DNA of 64,000 bases from Chitinophaga sp. CB10 (lineage in GTDB: Bacteria > Bacteroidota > Bacteroidia > Chitinophagales > Chitinophagaceae). Below, piece after piece: positions 17,777-26,958 of this stretch. The DNA lies in contig MLAV02000004.1 of NCBI GenBank assembly GCA_001870995.2, positions 124,001 to 188,000 on the forward strand. The letters are read 5' to 3'. The stretch's first letter is position 1, and each line of letters starts with the position of its first letter. Below the pieces are notes generated by a model. It did not search any database. It was given only the letters and a program-made list of their open reading frames with translations, and was not told the DNA's origin. The position numbers and the translations under genes were made by a program.

Positions 17777-18358
17777 TTAGCGATGGAAAATATCGAGCAG
17801 GATGGCTGCCCAAAGGTAAGGGCGGTTTAGTTTCACCCGGAGTTCCCGGAGGGCTTTGGTGAGGTGCGCTTCGGCCGTTTTTTCGGCGATGCCCAGCTTC
17901 TGGGCTATTTCAGGAATGGAGAGGCCTTCCTCCCGGCTGAGCCTGAAAACGAGGCGGCATTTTTCCGGCAGTTGTTCTACGATGCCTTGTATGTATTGCT
18001 GTTGAAAGCGACTGTAAATTTTTTCTTCATCCCAGCTGCTGAGGACGGGGTCTGTTACCGCGGCCTTGATTTCCGCGCGGCGTTTTTCCCGGGCGTATTG
18101 TTTGAACACGGCAAGGCGCACCGCGGTGGCCAGGTAGGCTGCCACATGGTCGATATACAGCTCCTGGCGCCGGTTCCAGAGGCCAATGAATACTTCCTGT
18201 ACTATCTCCTCTGCAATGGTCTTATCACCGCTGTGATGATAAGCGATGGCCAGCAACTTTTTCCAGTAGCGGTTGTAGATTTCTGTGAACGCCGTATTGT
18301 CGCCCTCGCGCAAGGACATCATTAATTGAGCGTCTGGTAAATGCAGGTACCGGTTCAT
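17777..18358 (-). CDS. ECF RNA polymerase sigma factor
   Basis: A 193-residue sigma-70 factor of the Bacteroidota ECF type paired with FecR. Region 2 is LMMSLREGDNTAFTEIYNRY and AEEIVQEVFIGLWNRR. Region 4 is LPEKCRLVFRLSREEGLS followed by the helix-turn-helix IPEIAQKLGIAEKTAEAHL. An upstream in-frame ATG at 18440-18442 would add 28 hydrophobic residues not typical of sigma factors, so I chose ATG 18356-18358 (MNRYLHLPDAQ). When released by FecR it should direct polymerase to the PUL 1 susC promoter and perhaps to its own. It is divergent from chrA. Confidence 0.93.
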   Translation of the reverse strand: MNRYLHLPDAQLMMSLREGDNTAFTEIYNRYWKKLLAIAYHHSGDKTIAEEIVQEVFIGLWNRRQELYIDHVAAYLATAVRLAVFKQYAREKRRAEIKAAVTDPVLSSWDEEKIYSRFQQQYIQGIVEQLPEKCRLVFRLSREEGLSIPEIAQKLGIAEKTAEAHLTKALRELRVKLNRPYLWAAILLDIFHR

Positions 18359-18497
18359 GCGATTCGCGATAGTGTACAAGGATATGAAAATAATCCGAAG
18401 TTTTGATTCTGCATATAAAAAGATAACAAAAGCACAATACACGCGGGGATGGCAGGGATTATATATTTATACTTTCTTTTATTAGTGAAAAACGGGC

Positions 18498-18528
18498 TTG
18501 GCCTCCTGCCCTGAAAAACGTACCTTTG
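18498..18528 (+). promoter_or_regulatory. chrA promoter (Bacteroidota type)
   Basis: TTG at 18498-18500 is followed 20 bases later by TACCTTTG (18521-18528), an exact match to the Bacteroidota -7 consensus TAnnTTTG with normal spacing. Transcription would start near 18535, which excludes translation from the earlier in-frame codon at 18498 and supports the ATG at 18600. Confidence 0.65.
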
Positions 18529-18599
18529 ACGTTCATTTTTTCCACGACAGGCGGCCTGCTGTGTTAACTGGATCGCAGGTTTCAAATTCCCCGCCGATA

Positions 18600-19958
18600 A
18601 TGACTGACATGGTGAACAAATTACAGACGACGCAAGCCACAACAGAAAATTCCATTACCCACCCTCCTTTCCGCGAGGCCTTACGCTTTTGGTTCAGGCT
18701 CGGCTGGATCAGCTTTGGCGGCACCACCGGCCACATTGCCATCATGCACGATTACCTGGTAGAAAAGCGCAGGTGGATCAGCAACCAGAAATTCCTGCAG
18801 GCGCTGAACAGCTGTATGATCCTGCCGGGGCCGGAAGCCCAGCAGCTGGCCATTTACATTGGCTGGAAGCTGCATGGCAAAAAAGGAGGCATTACGGCGG
18901 GCACTTTATTCGTACTGCCGTCCATGCTGATCCTGCTGGCGCTGAGCATCGTGTATGTAACGTATGGCAACAGCCCGCTGCTGGAAAGTATTTTCAACGG
19001 GCTCAAACCCAGCGTGCTGGCCATTATACTCGTAGCTACGTGGAAGGTGGGGAAAAAGGCGCTGCACAGCAGGGTGCATTACCTGGTGGCGCTGGCTACG
19101 TTTGCCCTCTCCTACCTGCTGCATGTGGCCATGCCATTGATCATCGGGGGGATCATCCTTTTTTCCGTGATCATGGACAAGCTGTTTCCAAAGCTGGCGG
19201 GGATTGCGAAAAGCGGTATGCCGGCGGTGGATGCGGCCACGGAAAATGGTTACGTCATTAACCTGCAACAGGTGGATGCGCCGCTTACCCGCAAGACGGT
19301 TATACGCACGCTGGCGGCCTTCCTGGCCTTGTGGGCACTGCCTTTGGGCTTGTTGCTCGTTTATGGGAAGGACGCTGCTTTCTGGAACAAACTCGTTTTA
19401 TTTTTCACCCAAACGGCCTGTATCACCATCGGGGGTTCTTACACGGTGATCCCGTATGTGGCGCAGCTGGTGGTAGTGAAATATTATTGGCTTTCCAGGC
19501 TGCAGATGCTGGATGGGTTCGCGCTGGCGGAAACAACGCCGGGGCCGCTGATCATTGTACTGTCGTTCGTGGGTTTCATGGCGGGCTACAATCATTTTGA
19601 CCATGCGGTGGGCTATGGGGTGGCAGGCCTCCTGGTTACCACGTATTATACCTTCCTGCCGAATTTCCTGTTTATATTTCTCGGCGCGCCGCTGGCGGAC
19701 CGCTATAAGGATCATCACCTGGTACAAACTACCTTATCCCTGGTAACGGCGGCAGTGGTGGGCGTGATACTGAACCTCACCTTTTTCCTCGGGCGCAGCA
19801 TCGTATTTCCCGGTGCGGTAACGCTGGCGGGCATTGACTATGTGTCCGTAATCTGGGTGGCCGTAGTGTTGTTTTTGTTGGTGAGATATAATACCAACGT
19901 ATTGTATATTGTATTGTTGAGTATCACATTCGGGCTAGGCAAATTCCTGATCAGTTAA
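18600..19958 (+). CDS. chrA: Chromate transporter, two-domain CHR family
   Basis: A 452-residue inner-membrane protein with about 10-12 hydrophobic segments. It has the duplicated CHR signature: first half FRLGWISFGGTTGHIAIM and CMILPGPEAQQLAIYIGW; second half TQTACITIGGSYTVIPYVA and LAETTPGPLIIVLSFVGFMA. ChrA proteins export chromate from the cytoplasm, probably by proton-coupled exchange, which gives resistance. Some family members may carry other anions. The start at ATG 18600 follows the promoter. A second ATG lies three codons on and either could be used. It has no operon partner and no chrB-like regulator nearby. Confidence 0.93.
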   Translation: MTDMVNKLQTTQATTENSITHPPFREALRFWFRLGWISFGGTTGHIAIMHDYLVEKRRWISNQKFLQALNSCMILPGPEAQQLAIYIGWKLHGKKGGITAGTLFVLPSMLILLALSIVYVTYGNSPLLESIFNGLKPSVLAIILVATWKVGKKALHSRVHYLVALATFALSYLLHVAMPLIIGGIILFSVIMDKLFPKLAGIAKSGMPAVDAATENGYVINLQQVDAPLTRKTVIRTLAAFLALWALPLGLLLVYGKDAAFWNKLVLFFTQTACITIGGSYTVIPYVAQLVVVKYYWLSRLQMLDGFALAETTPGPLIIVLSFVGFMAGYNHFDHAVGYGVAGLLVTTYYTFLPNFLFIFLGAPLADRYKDHHLVQTTLSLVTAAVVGVILNLTFFLGRSIVFPGAVTLAGIDYVSVIWVAVVLFLLVRYNTNVLYIVLLSITFGLGKFLIS

Positions 19959-19979
19959 ATGGCGCTATTGGGCTATATC

Positions 19980-20063
19980 TCATCCTGAGGCCTTTTTCCC
20001 GAAAAAGCGATAAAGGATTGCGATTAATACAACGATGATGGTAACAATGATGCCGCTTTGCAT
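19980..20063 (-). CDS. Tiny single-pass membrane protein (27 residues)
   Basis: An ATG at 20061-20063 opens a 27-codon frame ending in TGA at 19980-19982. The product is one hydrophobic helix (IIVTIIVVLIAILY, about residues 5-18) followed by a basic tail RFFGKKASG, so it would sit in the inner membrane with a positive cytoplasmic end. Nothing else explains this 211-base gap. The frame is convergent with chrA (21 bases from its stop) and lies after the GH29 terminator, so it would need its own promoter at 20064-20130. No family is recognised. It could still be a chance ORF. Confidence 0.4.
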   Translation of the reverse strand: MQSGIIVTIIVVLIAILYRFFGKKASG

Positions 20064-20133
20064 AGTAGATCGGTTTATGGGTTATCAATACCTAAATTTA
20101 ATATTTTTTGGGTTACTGCCTAACTGTCTTTTG

Positions 20134-20168
20134 AAAAAAGCAGCCGCAAATGCGGCTGCTTTTTTTTT
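20134..20168. terminator. Rho-independent terminator after GH29 gene
   Basis: AAAAAAGCAGCCGCA, a short loop, then TGCGGCTGCTTTTTT form a strong GC stem flanked by A-run and T-run. It is placed directly after the GH29 stop at 20171 and works in both directions. Confidence 0.9.
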
Positions 20169-20170
20169 GG

Positions 20171-21817
20171 TTATTGCGTGATCTTAAAGACCACAGCGAT
20201 ATCGTTGGGAACGGTTTGCGGTTTATTGATTACCAGCTCCGTTGCGTGTTGGGTCCATTTCAACTTTTCATGACTACCCAGCAGGGAAATGCTTTTGATC
20301 TTCTCTGCATTTTTACCCAGGGATTTTACCACTACGTCCGCAGCCGGCGCGCCGAGTACGGTCACGTATAATACGTTGCCTTTTTTGTTAAAGCGGATAT
20401 CCTGGTTGCCGTAGCTGAGCTTCCCTTCATTGAAGCCTTGCGCATTCACGGGGTTGGCGGTGGATGCGGTAGGGCCTTCCCCGTATATCTTCCAGGGGCG
20501 GGTACCGAAGATGCTTTCCCGGTTGATGTTCATCCAGGAGGCGATGCCTTCCAGTACGCGGATTTCCTTATCATCGATCGTTCCGTCGCCACGCACGGGG
20601 ATGTTGAGCAGGAGGTTCCCGTTTTTGCTCACGATGTCCACCAGCATATGGATCACATCTTTGGCGGATTTATAGCGGTTCTGATCGTAGACGTTGCGGT
20701 TGTAATGCCAGTCACCGATGCAGCTGCAGGTTTGCCAGGCGAGGTCCTGTATCTGATCCGGCGCGCCTCTTTCCACGTCCCATACGAGGGCTTTTTTCTG
20801 ATCCGGCGTCAGTACTTTACCAAACATAACGGCACTGAACTTACCCGGGTGGGTAGCCAGGTTATGGTTGTAGAAATGCGCCGCAATTTTCAAACCTGCA
20901 TCGCTCACAGGGTACAAGGGCAGCGCGGTATCGTCAAAATACAGCAGGTCAGGGTTGTAGCGGTTGATCAGGTCAGCGGTGCGGTTATAGAACTTATCGC
21001 AGTAAGCCTGGGAAGGCGTGCTGGCGCCGTTATGCCAGTCCCACTGCGCAAAGAGCGCGCTGTTGGCCCAGCTGCCGGCGCTGAGGGGATGTTGCTGGGC
21101 GTACAGCTCCTGCGGGTCCAGGCCTTCCCACCAGGTACCTTTTCCTTTTTCCGCCGTGATATTGCCATCGTAAGGCACGGTGGCCATTTTGCCCTGGAGG
21201 TCGTACCGCTGGGATGGCTCATACCAGGTCCACGCGTGGGAGGCGTGTACGCTGAGGCCAAAGGGCAGGTTATTTTTTTTGGCCGCCTTGTACCATCCGT
21301 CCAGGATATCTTTTTTTGGACCTACGCGTACGGTATTCCATTGCTGGTACTTGCTGTCCCACATGTCCAGGTTATCGTGGTGGTTGGCCATGGCCATGAA
21401 GTATTGCGCCCCTGCCCTTTTGTACAGCTCCACCAGTTTTTCAGGGTCCCATTTTTCTGCTTTCCAGTCATGGATCACTTCTTTGAAGCCCGCCGTGGAG
21501 GGATGGCCGTAGTGTGCTACATGCCACTTGTATTGGTCTGAGCCTTCCATGTACATGCCGCGGGCATACCAATCTCCTTGCTCCGGCTGGCATTGCGGCC
21601 CCCAGTGCGCCCAGATGCCGAACTTGGCATCGCGGAACCATTCCGGCACTTTATACTGGCTGAGGGACTGCCAGTCCGCCGTGTATTTTCCGGCCGCTAC
21701 CGGCTCTGCGCTGGTGTTTACCACCACGCGATAGTTTTCCTGCGCCTGCAAACCGGCCGTCAGCAATAGGTGGCTTGCCAATAATAAGCCCGATAATTTT
21801 TTCATATGCGTATTCAA
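20171..21817 (-). CDS. GH29 alpha-L-fucosidase
   Basis: A 548-residue secreted enzyme (signal peptide to about AGLQAQ, residue 26). GH29 landmarks: VPEWFRDAKFGIWAHWGPQ (about 57-75), YFMAMANHHDNLDMWDS, LPFGLSVHASHAW and PDLLYFDDTALPLYP, where the first Asp of FDD (about Asp295) lies at the nucleophile position of the family. The C-terminal 100 residues form a small beta-sandwich. It removes terminal alpha-L-fucose, as found on the galactose of xyloglucan side chains. The start at 21817 gives MNTHMKKL; the ATG four codons later is equally possible. It is the last gene of PUL 2, 168 bases after the GH39 gene, with a hairpin between. Confidence 0.92.
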   Translation of the reverse strand: MNTHMKKLSGLLLASHLLLTAGLQAQENYRVVVNTSAEPVAAGKYTADWQSLSQYKVPEWFRDAKFGIWAHWGPQCQPEQGDWYARGMYMEGSDQYKWHVAHYGHPSTAGFKEVIHDWKAEKWDPEKLVELYKRAGAQYFMAMANHHDNLDMWDSKYQQWNTVRVGPKKDILDGWYKAAKKNNLPFGLSVHASHAWTWYEPSQRYDLQGKMATVPYDGNITAEKGKGTWWEGLDPQELYAQQHPLSAGSWANSALFAQWDWHNGASTPSQAYCDKFYNRTADLINRYNPDLLYFDDTALPLYPVSDAGLKIAAHFYNHNLATHPGKFSAVMFGKVLTPDQKKALVWDVERGAPDQIQDLAWQTCSCIGDWHYNRNVYDQNRYKSAKDVIHMLVDIVSKNGNLLLNIPVRGDGTIDDKEIRVLEGIASWMNINRESIFGTRPWKIYGEGPTASTANPVNAQGFNEGKLSYGNQDIRFNKKGNVLYVTVLGAPAADVVVKSLGKNAEKIKSISLLGSHEKLKWTQHATELVINKPQTVPNDIAVVFKITQ

Positions 21818-21904
21818 CTTTTATTTCGTATAGACGTTTATGTTAGTACCTGTTTGATCCGCCTGCGGCGCTCCTTTTACCCGCCTTCCAGATGAGCAGG
21901 CACA

Positions 21905-21927
21905 GCGCCTGCAACCAGTGCAGGCGC
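21905..21927. other. Intercistronic hairpin between GH39 and GH29 genes
   Basis: GCGCCTGC (21905-21912) and GCAGGCGC (21920-21927) form a perfect 8-bp GC-rich stem with a 7-base loop and no T-run. Within an operon this may slow decay of the upstream message or attenuate read-through into the GH29 gene. Confidence 0.5.
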
Positions 21928-21985
21928 GGCTCAGCCCCGGGGTTTTCAATCAGGATCCAAGTGTTAACGTGGCACTTTAGTCTGC

Positions 21986-23581
21986 TTATAATTTAATAAT
22001 ATTTACCAGGAATACATCGTTTTCCCGCAGGTCAATATCTTCCGTATAAGGCGTATGCGCTTTGACGCTGATCATCTTTTTTAGAAAGGGCGATCCGTCG
22101 TGCTGACTTTTAATCTGCGCTACCTGCTGTTGGGTCAGGTAGTTTGGTTTGCCGAGGGAGAGCCAGCCGGCATAGGCATCGTTGGATTTATAACCTGTCC
22201 GGTACAGCTCTACGGCATAATTGCCGGCAGGCAGGTTGGAAAGGTGGAGCTGCAGTTTTCCTTTCGGTTTTGACGGCAGGTCCTGTATGTAATATTTCTG
22301 GTTATGCATGCTATCGCCCGGGTGGGTGTTGGTGAAATCCCACAGCAACGCCTGTACGTTGCCGGAGGAGTCCTTACAAACCCAGGAGGCAGGATCGGTA
22401 TTTTTCAACTCCACAGGACCCAGTTTGTTCAGCCACTGGTATGCATAAAACACGGGCTTGTTGATGCCCTGGATGGTCAGCATACCAAAGCCGCCGTGGA
22501 AAGGCGTGAAACGCGGGCCCGGCTCTTCGAAAATATCAGTGAACACCCAGTACGACATAGAGTTGGCCGCATTGCCCACCTGTTTTAATTTTTGTAAAAC
22601 GTATGCCGCTTCATGATAGCTGTCATGAATAGGGTCCGCGGGGGTGTAGGAGGCGCTCCATTCGGTATAATGCAGTTCGAGGCCCGGTTTTTTGGAGGCG
22701 GCAATTTCCGCCCGGGATTGTATGACGTCACCGCTAACGCTCATCGGGTTTTTATCCAGCACGGTGCCGCCGTTTCCAAACTCGTCCAGGAAGCCCTGCT
22801 TCACGCCGTAGGCGTGGGTGCTGATGAAGTCGATGGGTACGTTGTTTTTATAGCAATAATCAATCATCTCCGGCTCCCATGCAGCGCCGGCAGTACCGGG
22901 GCCGCCTACACGAAAATCTTTATTCACGGCTTTGATGGCCCTGGCGGCGTGGGTGTACAGTTTAAAGTAATCCGCCTGGCTGCCCGCCCAGAAGCCTTCC
23001 AGGTTAGGTTCGTTCCATACTTCGAAGTACCAGCTCTTCACCTCTTCCTCCCCGTAACGCTCCGCGAAGTGCGCTACCAGCTGTTGCACCAGCTGCTCCC
23101 ATTTGTTGTAATCGCTGGGCGGCGTTACGTTGCCCTTCCACCAGAAAATAGTTTTGGAACCGCTGGCCAGCTGCGATGGCATGAAGCCCAGTTCCACAAA
23201 AGGTTTCATGCCTATGCTGTGCAGGAAGTCGAACAGCGCATCCACGTACATGAAGCTCAGTTGCGGGTTGCCTTTGCTGTCCTGCGTGTAAATGGCCATT
23301 TCATCGTTGAGGAGACCGTGCATGCGGATGTACCGGAAGCCGCACTCCCTGCGGACGTAGGCCAGCTGCTGCTGCCAGTCTGCCCGGAGGCCTTCGGCGG
23401 CGCGGCCTGCGCCCACGCAGGCATTAAACATTTTATTCAGCGGGCCGGCCGCCTGGTTGAAATCCACGTTGATGGCCCTCACCGGGGCGGTGGCTGGTTG
23501 CTTTTTGCTTTGCGCTGCGCCGTTGCTGATCATAACAGCAGCCAGGGCTACTGACCAGCAGAATCCTTTTATTCGTTTCAT
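21986..23581 (-). CDS. GH39-family glycoside hydrolase (beta-xylosidase type)
   Basis: A 531-residue secreted enzyme with a GH39 clan-A barrel: NVDFNQAAGPLNKMFNACVG, FRYIRMHGLLNDEMAIY, the acid/base region WYFEVWNEPNLEGFWAG (Glu191 of NEP) and the nucleophile region LELHYTEWSASY (Glu307), then SMSYWVFTDIFEE. Known GH39 activities include beta-xylosidase, alpha-L-iduronidase and beta-glycosidases on galactose or arabinose, so the exact sugar is uncertain. An ATG at 23612-23614 would overlap the GH42 gene. I chose ATG 23579-23581, which starts a normal signal peptide (MKRIKGFCWSVALAAVM) 20 bases after the GH42 stop. Confidence 0.87.
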   Translation of the reverse strand: MKRIKGFCWSVALAAVMISNGAAQSKKQPATAPVRAINVDFNQAAGPLNKMFNACVGAGRAAEGLRADWQQQLAYVRRECGFRYIRMHGLLNDEMAIYTQDSKGNPQLSFMYVDALFDFLHSIGMKPFVELGFMPSQLASGSKTIFWWKGNVTPPSDYNKWEQLVQQLVAHFAERYGEEEVKSWYFEVWNEPNLEGFWAGSQADYFKLYTHAARAIKAVNKDFRVGGPGTAGAAWEPEMIDYCYKNNVPIDFISTHAYGVKQGFLDEFGNGGTVLDKNPMSVSGDVIQSRAEIAASKKPGLELHYTEWSASYTPADPIHDSYHEAAYVLQKLKQVGNAANSMSYWVFTDIFEEPGPRFTPFHGGFGMLTIQGINKPVFYAYQWLNKLGPVELKNTDPASWVCKDSSGNVQALLWDFTNTHPGDSMHNQKYYIQDLPSKPKGKLQLHLSNLPAGNYAVELYRTGYKSNDAYAGWLSLGKPNYLTQQQVAQIKSQHDGSPFLKKMISVKAHTPYTEDIDLRENDVFLVNIIKL

Positions 23582-23601
23582 GAATGCTATGTTGCTTACT
23601 T

Positions 23602-25689
23602 TTATTCTTTCCATACCAATACGCCGGCGGGTTTAATGCGTTTTTCTCCAATCAGTATCCGCGCGCGATCGCTCATGTTCATCGTATAGTCCTCCGAGGA
23701 GTAGTTGACGGCGATGTACATGCCATCCCGCCAGTACACGAAGATGCCCGGCGGATAATCTTCCGTGGTGGCGCCGGCGCTGGTGTAGATATCCCGCAGG
23801 ATGTCCTTTTCCAGCCTGGCATCGTCCGTATCCACACCGATGTAAGTGACAGCGCCTTTGCCCAGCTGCCGTTTTATCACGGCCGGCGTGCCTTTGTAAA
23901 ACTGGTTATCGTATTGCGCCAGCACGGCGGTATTGGCCGCGGGCCGCAGGAGATCGCCCCAGTTATTCCAGTGATAATGCTGTTGTTTCATCAGCACGTC
24001 CCCCTTGTAGTAATCCGGCAGCATGTCGAAGGAGGTGATATCAGCGCCGATGAGTTTGCGGAGCGGGGCTGCCCAGCCGGCTTCCCAAAGGTGGCCGTTG
24101 CGGTTTTTGGCGGCAGTGCGGCAGGTAATCACCAGCTGGCCGCCGTTGCGGGCGTAGGCTTCCCATTTGCTGACCAGCGCGCTGTCCGCCATTTCATAAG
24201 CCGGCACGATCAGGAATTTGTATTTGGACCAATCCGCCTTTTCGCTCAACACTTCCACCGGCGCGCCGAGGGATTTCCCGATCTGCATGAATTTGACAGG
24301 ATAATTCCAGGTATCCCACTGGCGGGTCTGTTGCTGATAATCTAAAGTCCAGAAATTTTCGAGGTTCCAAAGGATGGCTGTGGATCGATTTACCAGCGCT
24401 GCAGGTACAGCGGCGGACGTATCGGCTTGCTGACGCAGCTTTTTTATCTCTCCCATAAACTCTTTATAGTCCTCCCCGCCCTGCGATAACGTGACCCCAT
24501 CCGTTTGCATTACTGCCCCGTGGTATTGCTCAGCGCTGTAGTTGATCTGCCGGTAGCGGTAGGAACAGGCGAGCCGGCCGCCGGTGGCAAAGCTGTGGTA
24601 TAACCACATGCGCACCGTGCCCGGAAAAAGCAGGGGGTTAAAGCTGCCCCAGTTCACGGGGCCGGGCTGGATTTCCATCACGCCGGTAACGCCGCCGGGG
24701 TCTTTGAAATACTCCCCTGCAAACAATAGCAATTTAGGGTTGCCCAGGCGGAAGCCGGATTCCCCGATGTTGCTGCTGCCGCCGTTCGGGTAAGCCGTGT
24801 AGGTAGCGAGGTCCAACAGGCGGGTGCGCCGGGGATCGGCCCCCGGCGACACAGCCGTGTAATTGGTGGTAATAAACTGTTCTTTCGCAATGAATTTTCT
24901 CAGCGTTTTAGCCTGGAAGTCCAGGAAGGCCGCCTGTGCGTCCGCAGCGTACCGTTTAAAATCCAGCAGGGCATGCGGGTTAGTGCCCCACCAGCCTACC
25001 AGCTGAACGTTGGGGATCGTGATCTGCTCAAAGCTGCTGTACCACTGGCTCCAAAAGGCCGTACCCCAGGCGGCGTTGAGGGAGTCTACCGACTTATATT
25101 TTTCCTGCAGCCACTGGCGGAAGGCCGCCTGCGAAGCCGGACTGAAATCCGGTTTCGCATCGGGCTCATTATCCAGCTGCCAGCCGATCACGCTGTGCCG
25201 GCGTCCATAACGTGTAGCCATTTCCGTTACCACGCGTTCTACGAACTGCTGGTATTTGGTATTCACAATGCAACCCTGGCCGCGGGTACCATGCTCGCCA
25301 CGGATATACTGGCTGTTCATGATAAAAGTTTCGGGATACCTGGTACGCATCCACACGGGCGTGGTAGCCGAAGGCGTGCACATGATCACTTTCAGGCGGT
25401 ATTTCTCGCAGAGTTTCACCACCTTGTCGAGCCAGGCGAAGTTAAACCGTCCTTCCTCCGGCTCCATCCTGAACCACGCAAATTCAGCCAGGTGTACAAA
25501 TTCAAAACCCATGTCGGCAATATGCCGGATATCCCGCTCCCACAGCTTTTCATCCCAATGTTCGGGATAATAATAGATACCGGTCGTAATCAGGTCCCCC
25601 GCGGGGAAAAACGTTTTTCCCCGCTGTGCTGCACCCCGTAATGCCGGCAACAACAACGGCAGTAACAGCAGCAGAATACTTTTTCTCAT
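23602..25689 (-). CDS. GH42 beta-galactosidase, secreted
   Basis: A 695-residue exported enzyme. The catalytic barrel begins TTGIYYYPEHWDEKLWERDI (about 36-55), with VHLAEFAWFRMEPEEGRFNF, MCTPSATTPVWM, the acid/base motif GWQLDNEPDAKPDF (Glu175) and the nucleophile strand GVMEIQPGPVNW (Glu339). A trimerisation-type domain follows (LIVPAYEMADSALVSKWEAY), then a C-terminal beta domain. GH42 enzymes remove terminal beta-D-galactose. Most are cytoplasmic, so the signal peptide suggests periplasmic trimming of imported oligosaccharides. It lies between the surface lipoprotein and GH39 genes with short gaps, all in PUL 2. Confidence 0.9.
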   Translation of the reverse strand: MRKSILLLLLPLLLPALRGAAQRGKTFFPAGDLITTGIYYYPEHWDEKLWERDIRHIADMGFEFVHLAEFAWFRMEPEEGRFNFAWLDKVVKLCEKYRLKVIMCTPSATTPVWMRTRYPETFIMNSQYIRGEHGTRGQGCIVNTKYQQFVERVVTEMATRYGRRHSVIGWQLDNEPDAKPDFSPASQAAFRQWLQEKYKSVDSLNAAWGTAFWSQWYSSFEQITIPNVQLVGWWGTNPHALLDFKRYAADAQAAFLDFQAKTLRKFIAKEQFITTNYTAVSPGADPRRTRLLDLATYTAYPNGGSSNIGESGFRLGNPKLLLFAGEYFKDPGGVTGVMEIQPGPVNWGSFNPLLFPGTVRMWLYHSFATGGRLACSYRYRQINYSAEQYHGAVMQTDGVTLSQGGEDYKEFMGEIKKLRQQADTSAAVPAALVNRSTAILWNLENFWTLDYQQQTRQWDTWNYPVKFMQIGKSLGAPVEVLSEKADWSKYKFLIVPAYEMADSALVSKWEAYARNGGQLVITCRTAAKNRNGHLWEAGWAAPLRKLIGADITSFDMLPDYYKGDVLMKQQHYHWNNWGDLLRPAANTAVLAQYDNQFYKGTPAVIKRQLGKGAVTYIGVDTDDARLEKDILRDIYTSAGATTEDYPPGIFVYWRDGMYIAVNYSSEDYTMNMSDRARILIGEKRIKPAGVLVWKE

Positions 25690-25725
25690 CTAAATACTAC
25701 AATGGTTTTATTCCACGCCGTGGCA

Positions 25726-26940
25726 TCATTTGATCTTCACGACGCGGATGTTATCAATAGCCGCGTAAAAGCCTGTTGGCGTTGGCGTAGCGGCAAAGTT
25801 GGCAGTTTGAATATTGATCGGGCTGTGGGCGGTACTGCCCAGTAATTCCGTCAGGCTGGCCGGACTGGTGCCCTTACCGGAATTCGTACGGAACTCGGTG
25901 AACGGAATGGTCACGGTGCGCCATCCTTTGGTGGAGTAAGCCTTTGCCGTGCCGTCCGTTTGCAGCCAGGGTTCATAGCGGGCCAGTAATGCCATATCGT
26001 AGTTCCTCACTACGTACAGGCTGGTGCCATTCCAATCGTTGGGCGCGTTGATTTCGAATTTTACCGCGTAATCTTCAACCGGGTCGGACAGTCTTTCTAC
26101 CGGTAACCACTGTACGTCGTTGGTATTGATACTGCGTTGGCTGCCCCACCAGCTACCTTCGCCGCCGGGCAGCACATCGTTTTTCAGCACGGCATAAGCC
26201 CCGTGGTTACCGGGAAAATCTGCGCTGTTATTTTCAATATTGGCGCCCCAGCTAAAGGTGTTCACCTGGTCAAAATCACAGAGCATGCCGGTAGCGAGGT
26301 CCTGCACGTTATATACCGTGGTGTCAGCGCCTGATTTGGTGGCTACGATCACATTTCCCGGACCGGGGATATGCGGCTGTATAAACCCAATGCTGGTACC
26401 ATCGTCCGTAGCCTTGAATTTATCTACCTGTACGCCGGCAAAGGACAATTTTTCTACGAAAAAGAAGTTGGTACCGTACACAAAAACGGAATCTCCTTCC
26501 TGCGCATTTTCATTGGAGATGCTGGTGATGGCCGGCGGCGGCGCTACGATATTGAACGTAAAATTGGCCGTCCCATTGGTGGTGATAAATTGGATCACAT
26601 TGAGCTTGTCCGCCGGTACGGATGGGAAAGGTATGACCGCCGGCACCTGCACTACGGCGCTGGTATCGGAAAACATCTGGCTTTTGATGCTTGCGCTCAC
26701 GCCGTTGAAAGTAACGGCTACGGCATTTTCCAGGTTGCGGCCCACCAGCACGATCCATTGCCCGGGAATGACCGCCTGCACGAGGGAGTCATCGGGCGAA
26801 GCCGCATAGTTGCGCACATGCGTGATAACCGGCGCTGCGCCGTCATTGTCTTTTTTACAGGCGTATTGCGCCAGCAGGAAGAGGCAGGAAAAGAGCAGCA
26901 CAGGCCACCTGCCGATCGTATTTACAGCTAATTTTTTCAC
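25726..26940 (-). CDS. Surface glycan-binding lipoprotein with IPT/TIG domains (SGBP-B/xyloglucan-binding type)
   Basis: A 404-residue lipoprotein (lipobox AQYAC, Cys28). Two immunoglobulin-like IPT/TIG domains follow: VITHVRNYAASPDDSLVQAV with GQWIVLVGRNLENAVAVTFN (about 38-130), and AITSISNENAQEGDSVFVYG (about 133-215). The C-terminal part starts LCDFDQVNTFSWGANIEN and contains GSWWGSQRSIN and FEINAPNDWNGTSLY. This layout matches surface glycan-binding proteins whose last domain (SGBP_B_XBD) binds xyloglucan in characterised Bacteroides loci. It should sit outside the cell beside the SusC/SusD pair 19 bases upstream. Its ligand here is inferred from homology of layout only. Confidence 0.85.
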   Translation of the reverse strand: MKKLAVNTIGRWPVLLFSCLFLLAQYACKKDNDGAAPVITHVRNYAASPDDSLVQAVIPGQWIVLVGRNLENAVAVTFNGVSASIKSQMFSDTSAVVQVPAVIPFPSVPADKLNVIQFITTNGTANFTFNIVAPPPAITSISNENAQEGDSVFVYGTNFFFVEKLSFAGVQVDKFKATDDGTSIGFIQPHIPGPGNVIVATKSGADTTVYNVQDLATGMLCDFDQVNTFSWGANIENNSADFPGNHGAYAVLKNDVLPGGEGSWWGSQRSINTNDVQWLPVERLSDPVEDYAVKFEINAPNDWNGTSLYVVRNYDMALLARYEPWLQTDGTAKAYSTKGWRTVTIPFTEFRTNSGKGTSPASLTELLGSTAHSPINIQTANFAATPTPTGFYAAIDNIRVVKIK

Positions 26941-26958
26941 GGAAATAATTTTTGTTGC

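Noticed and set aside
20438..21541. 367-codon plus-strand frame
   Set aside because: Antisense shadow of the GH29 gene, which has the family signature throughout.
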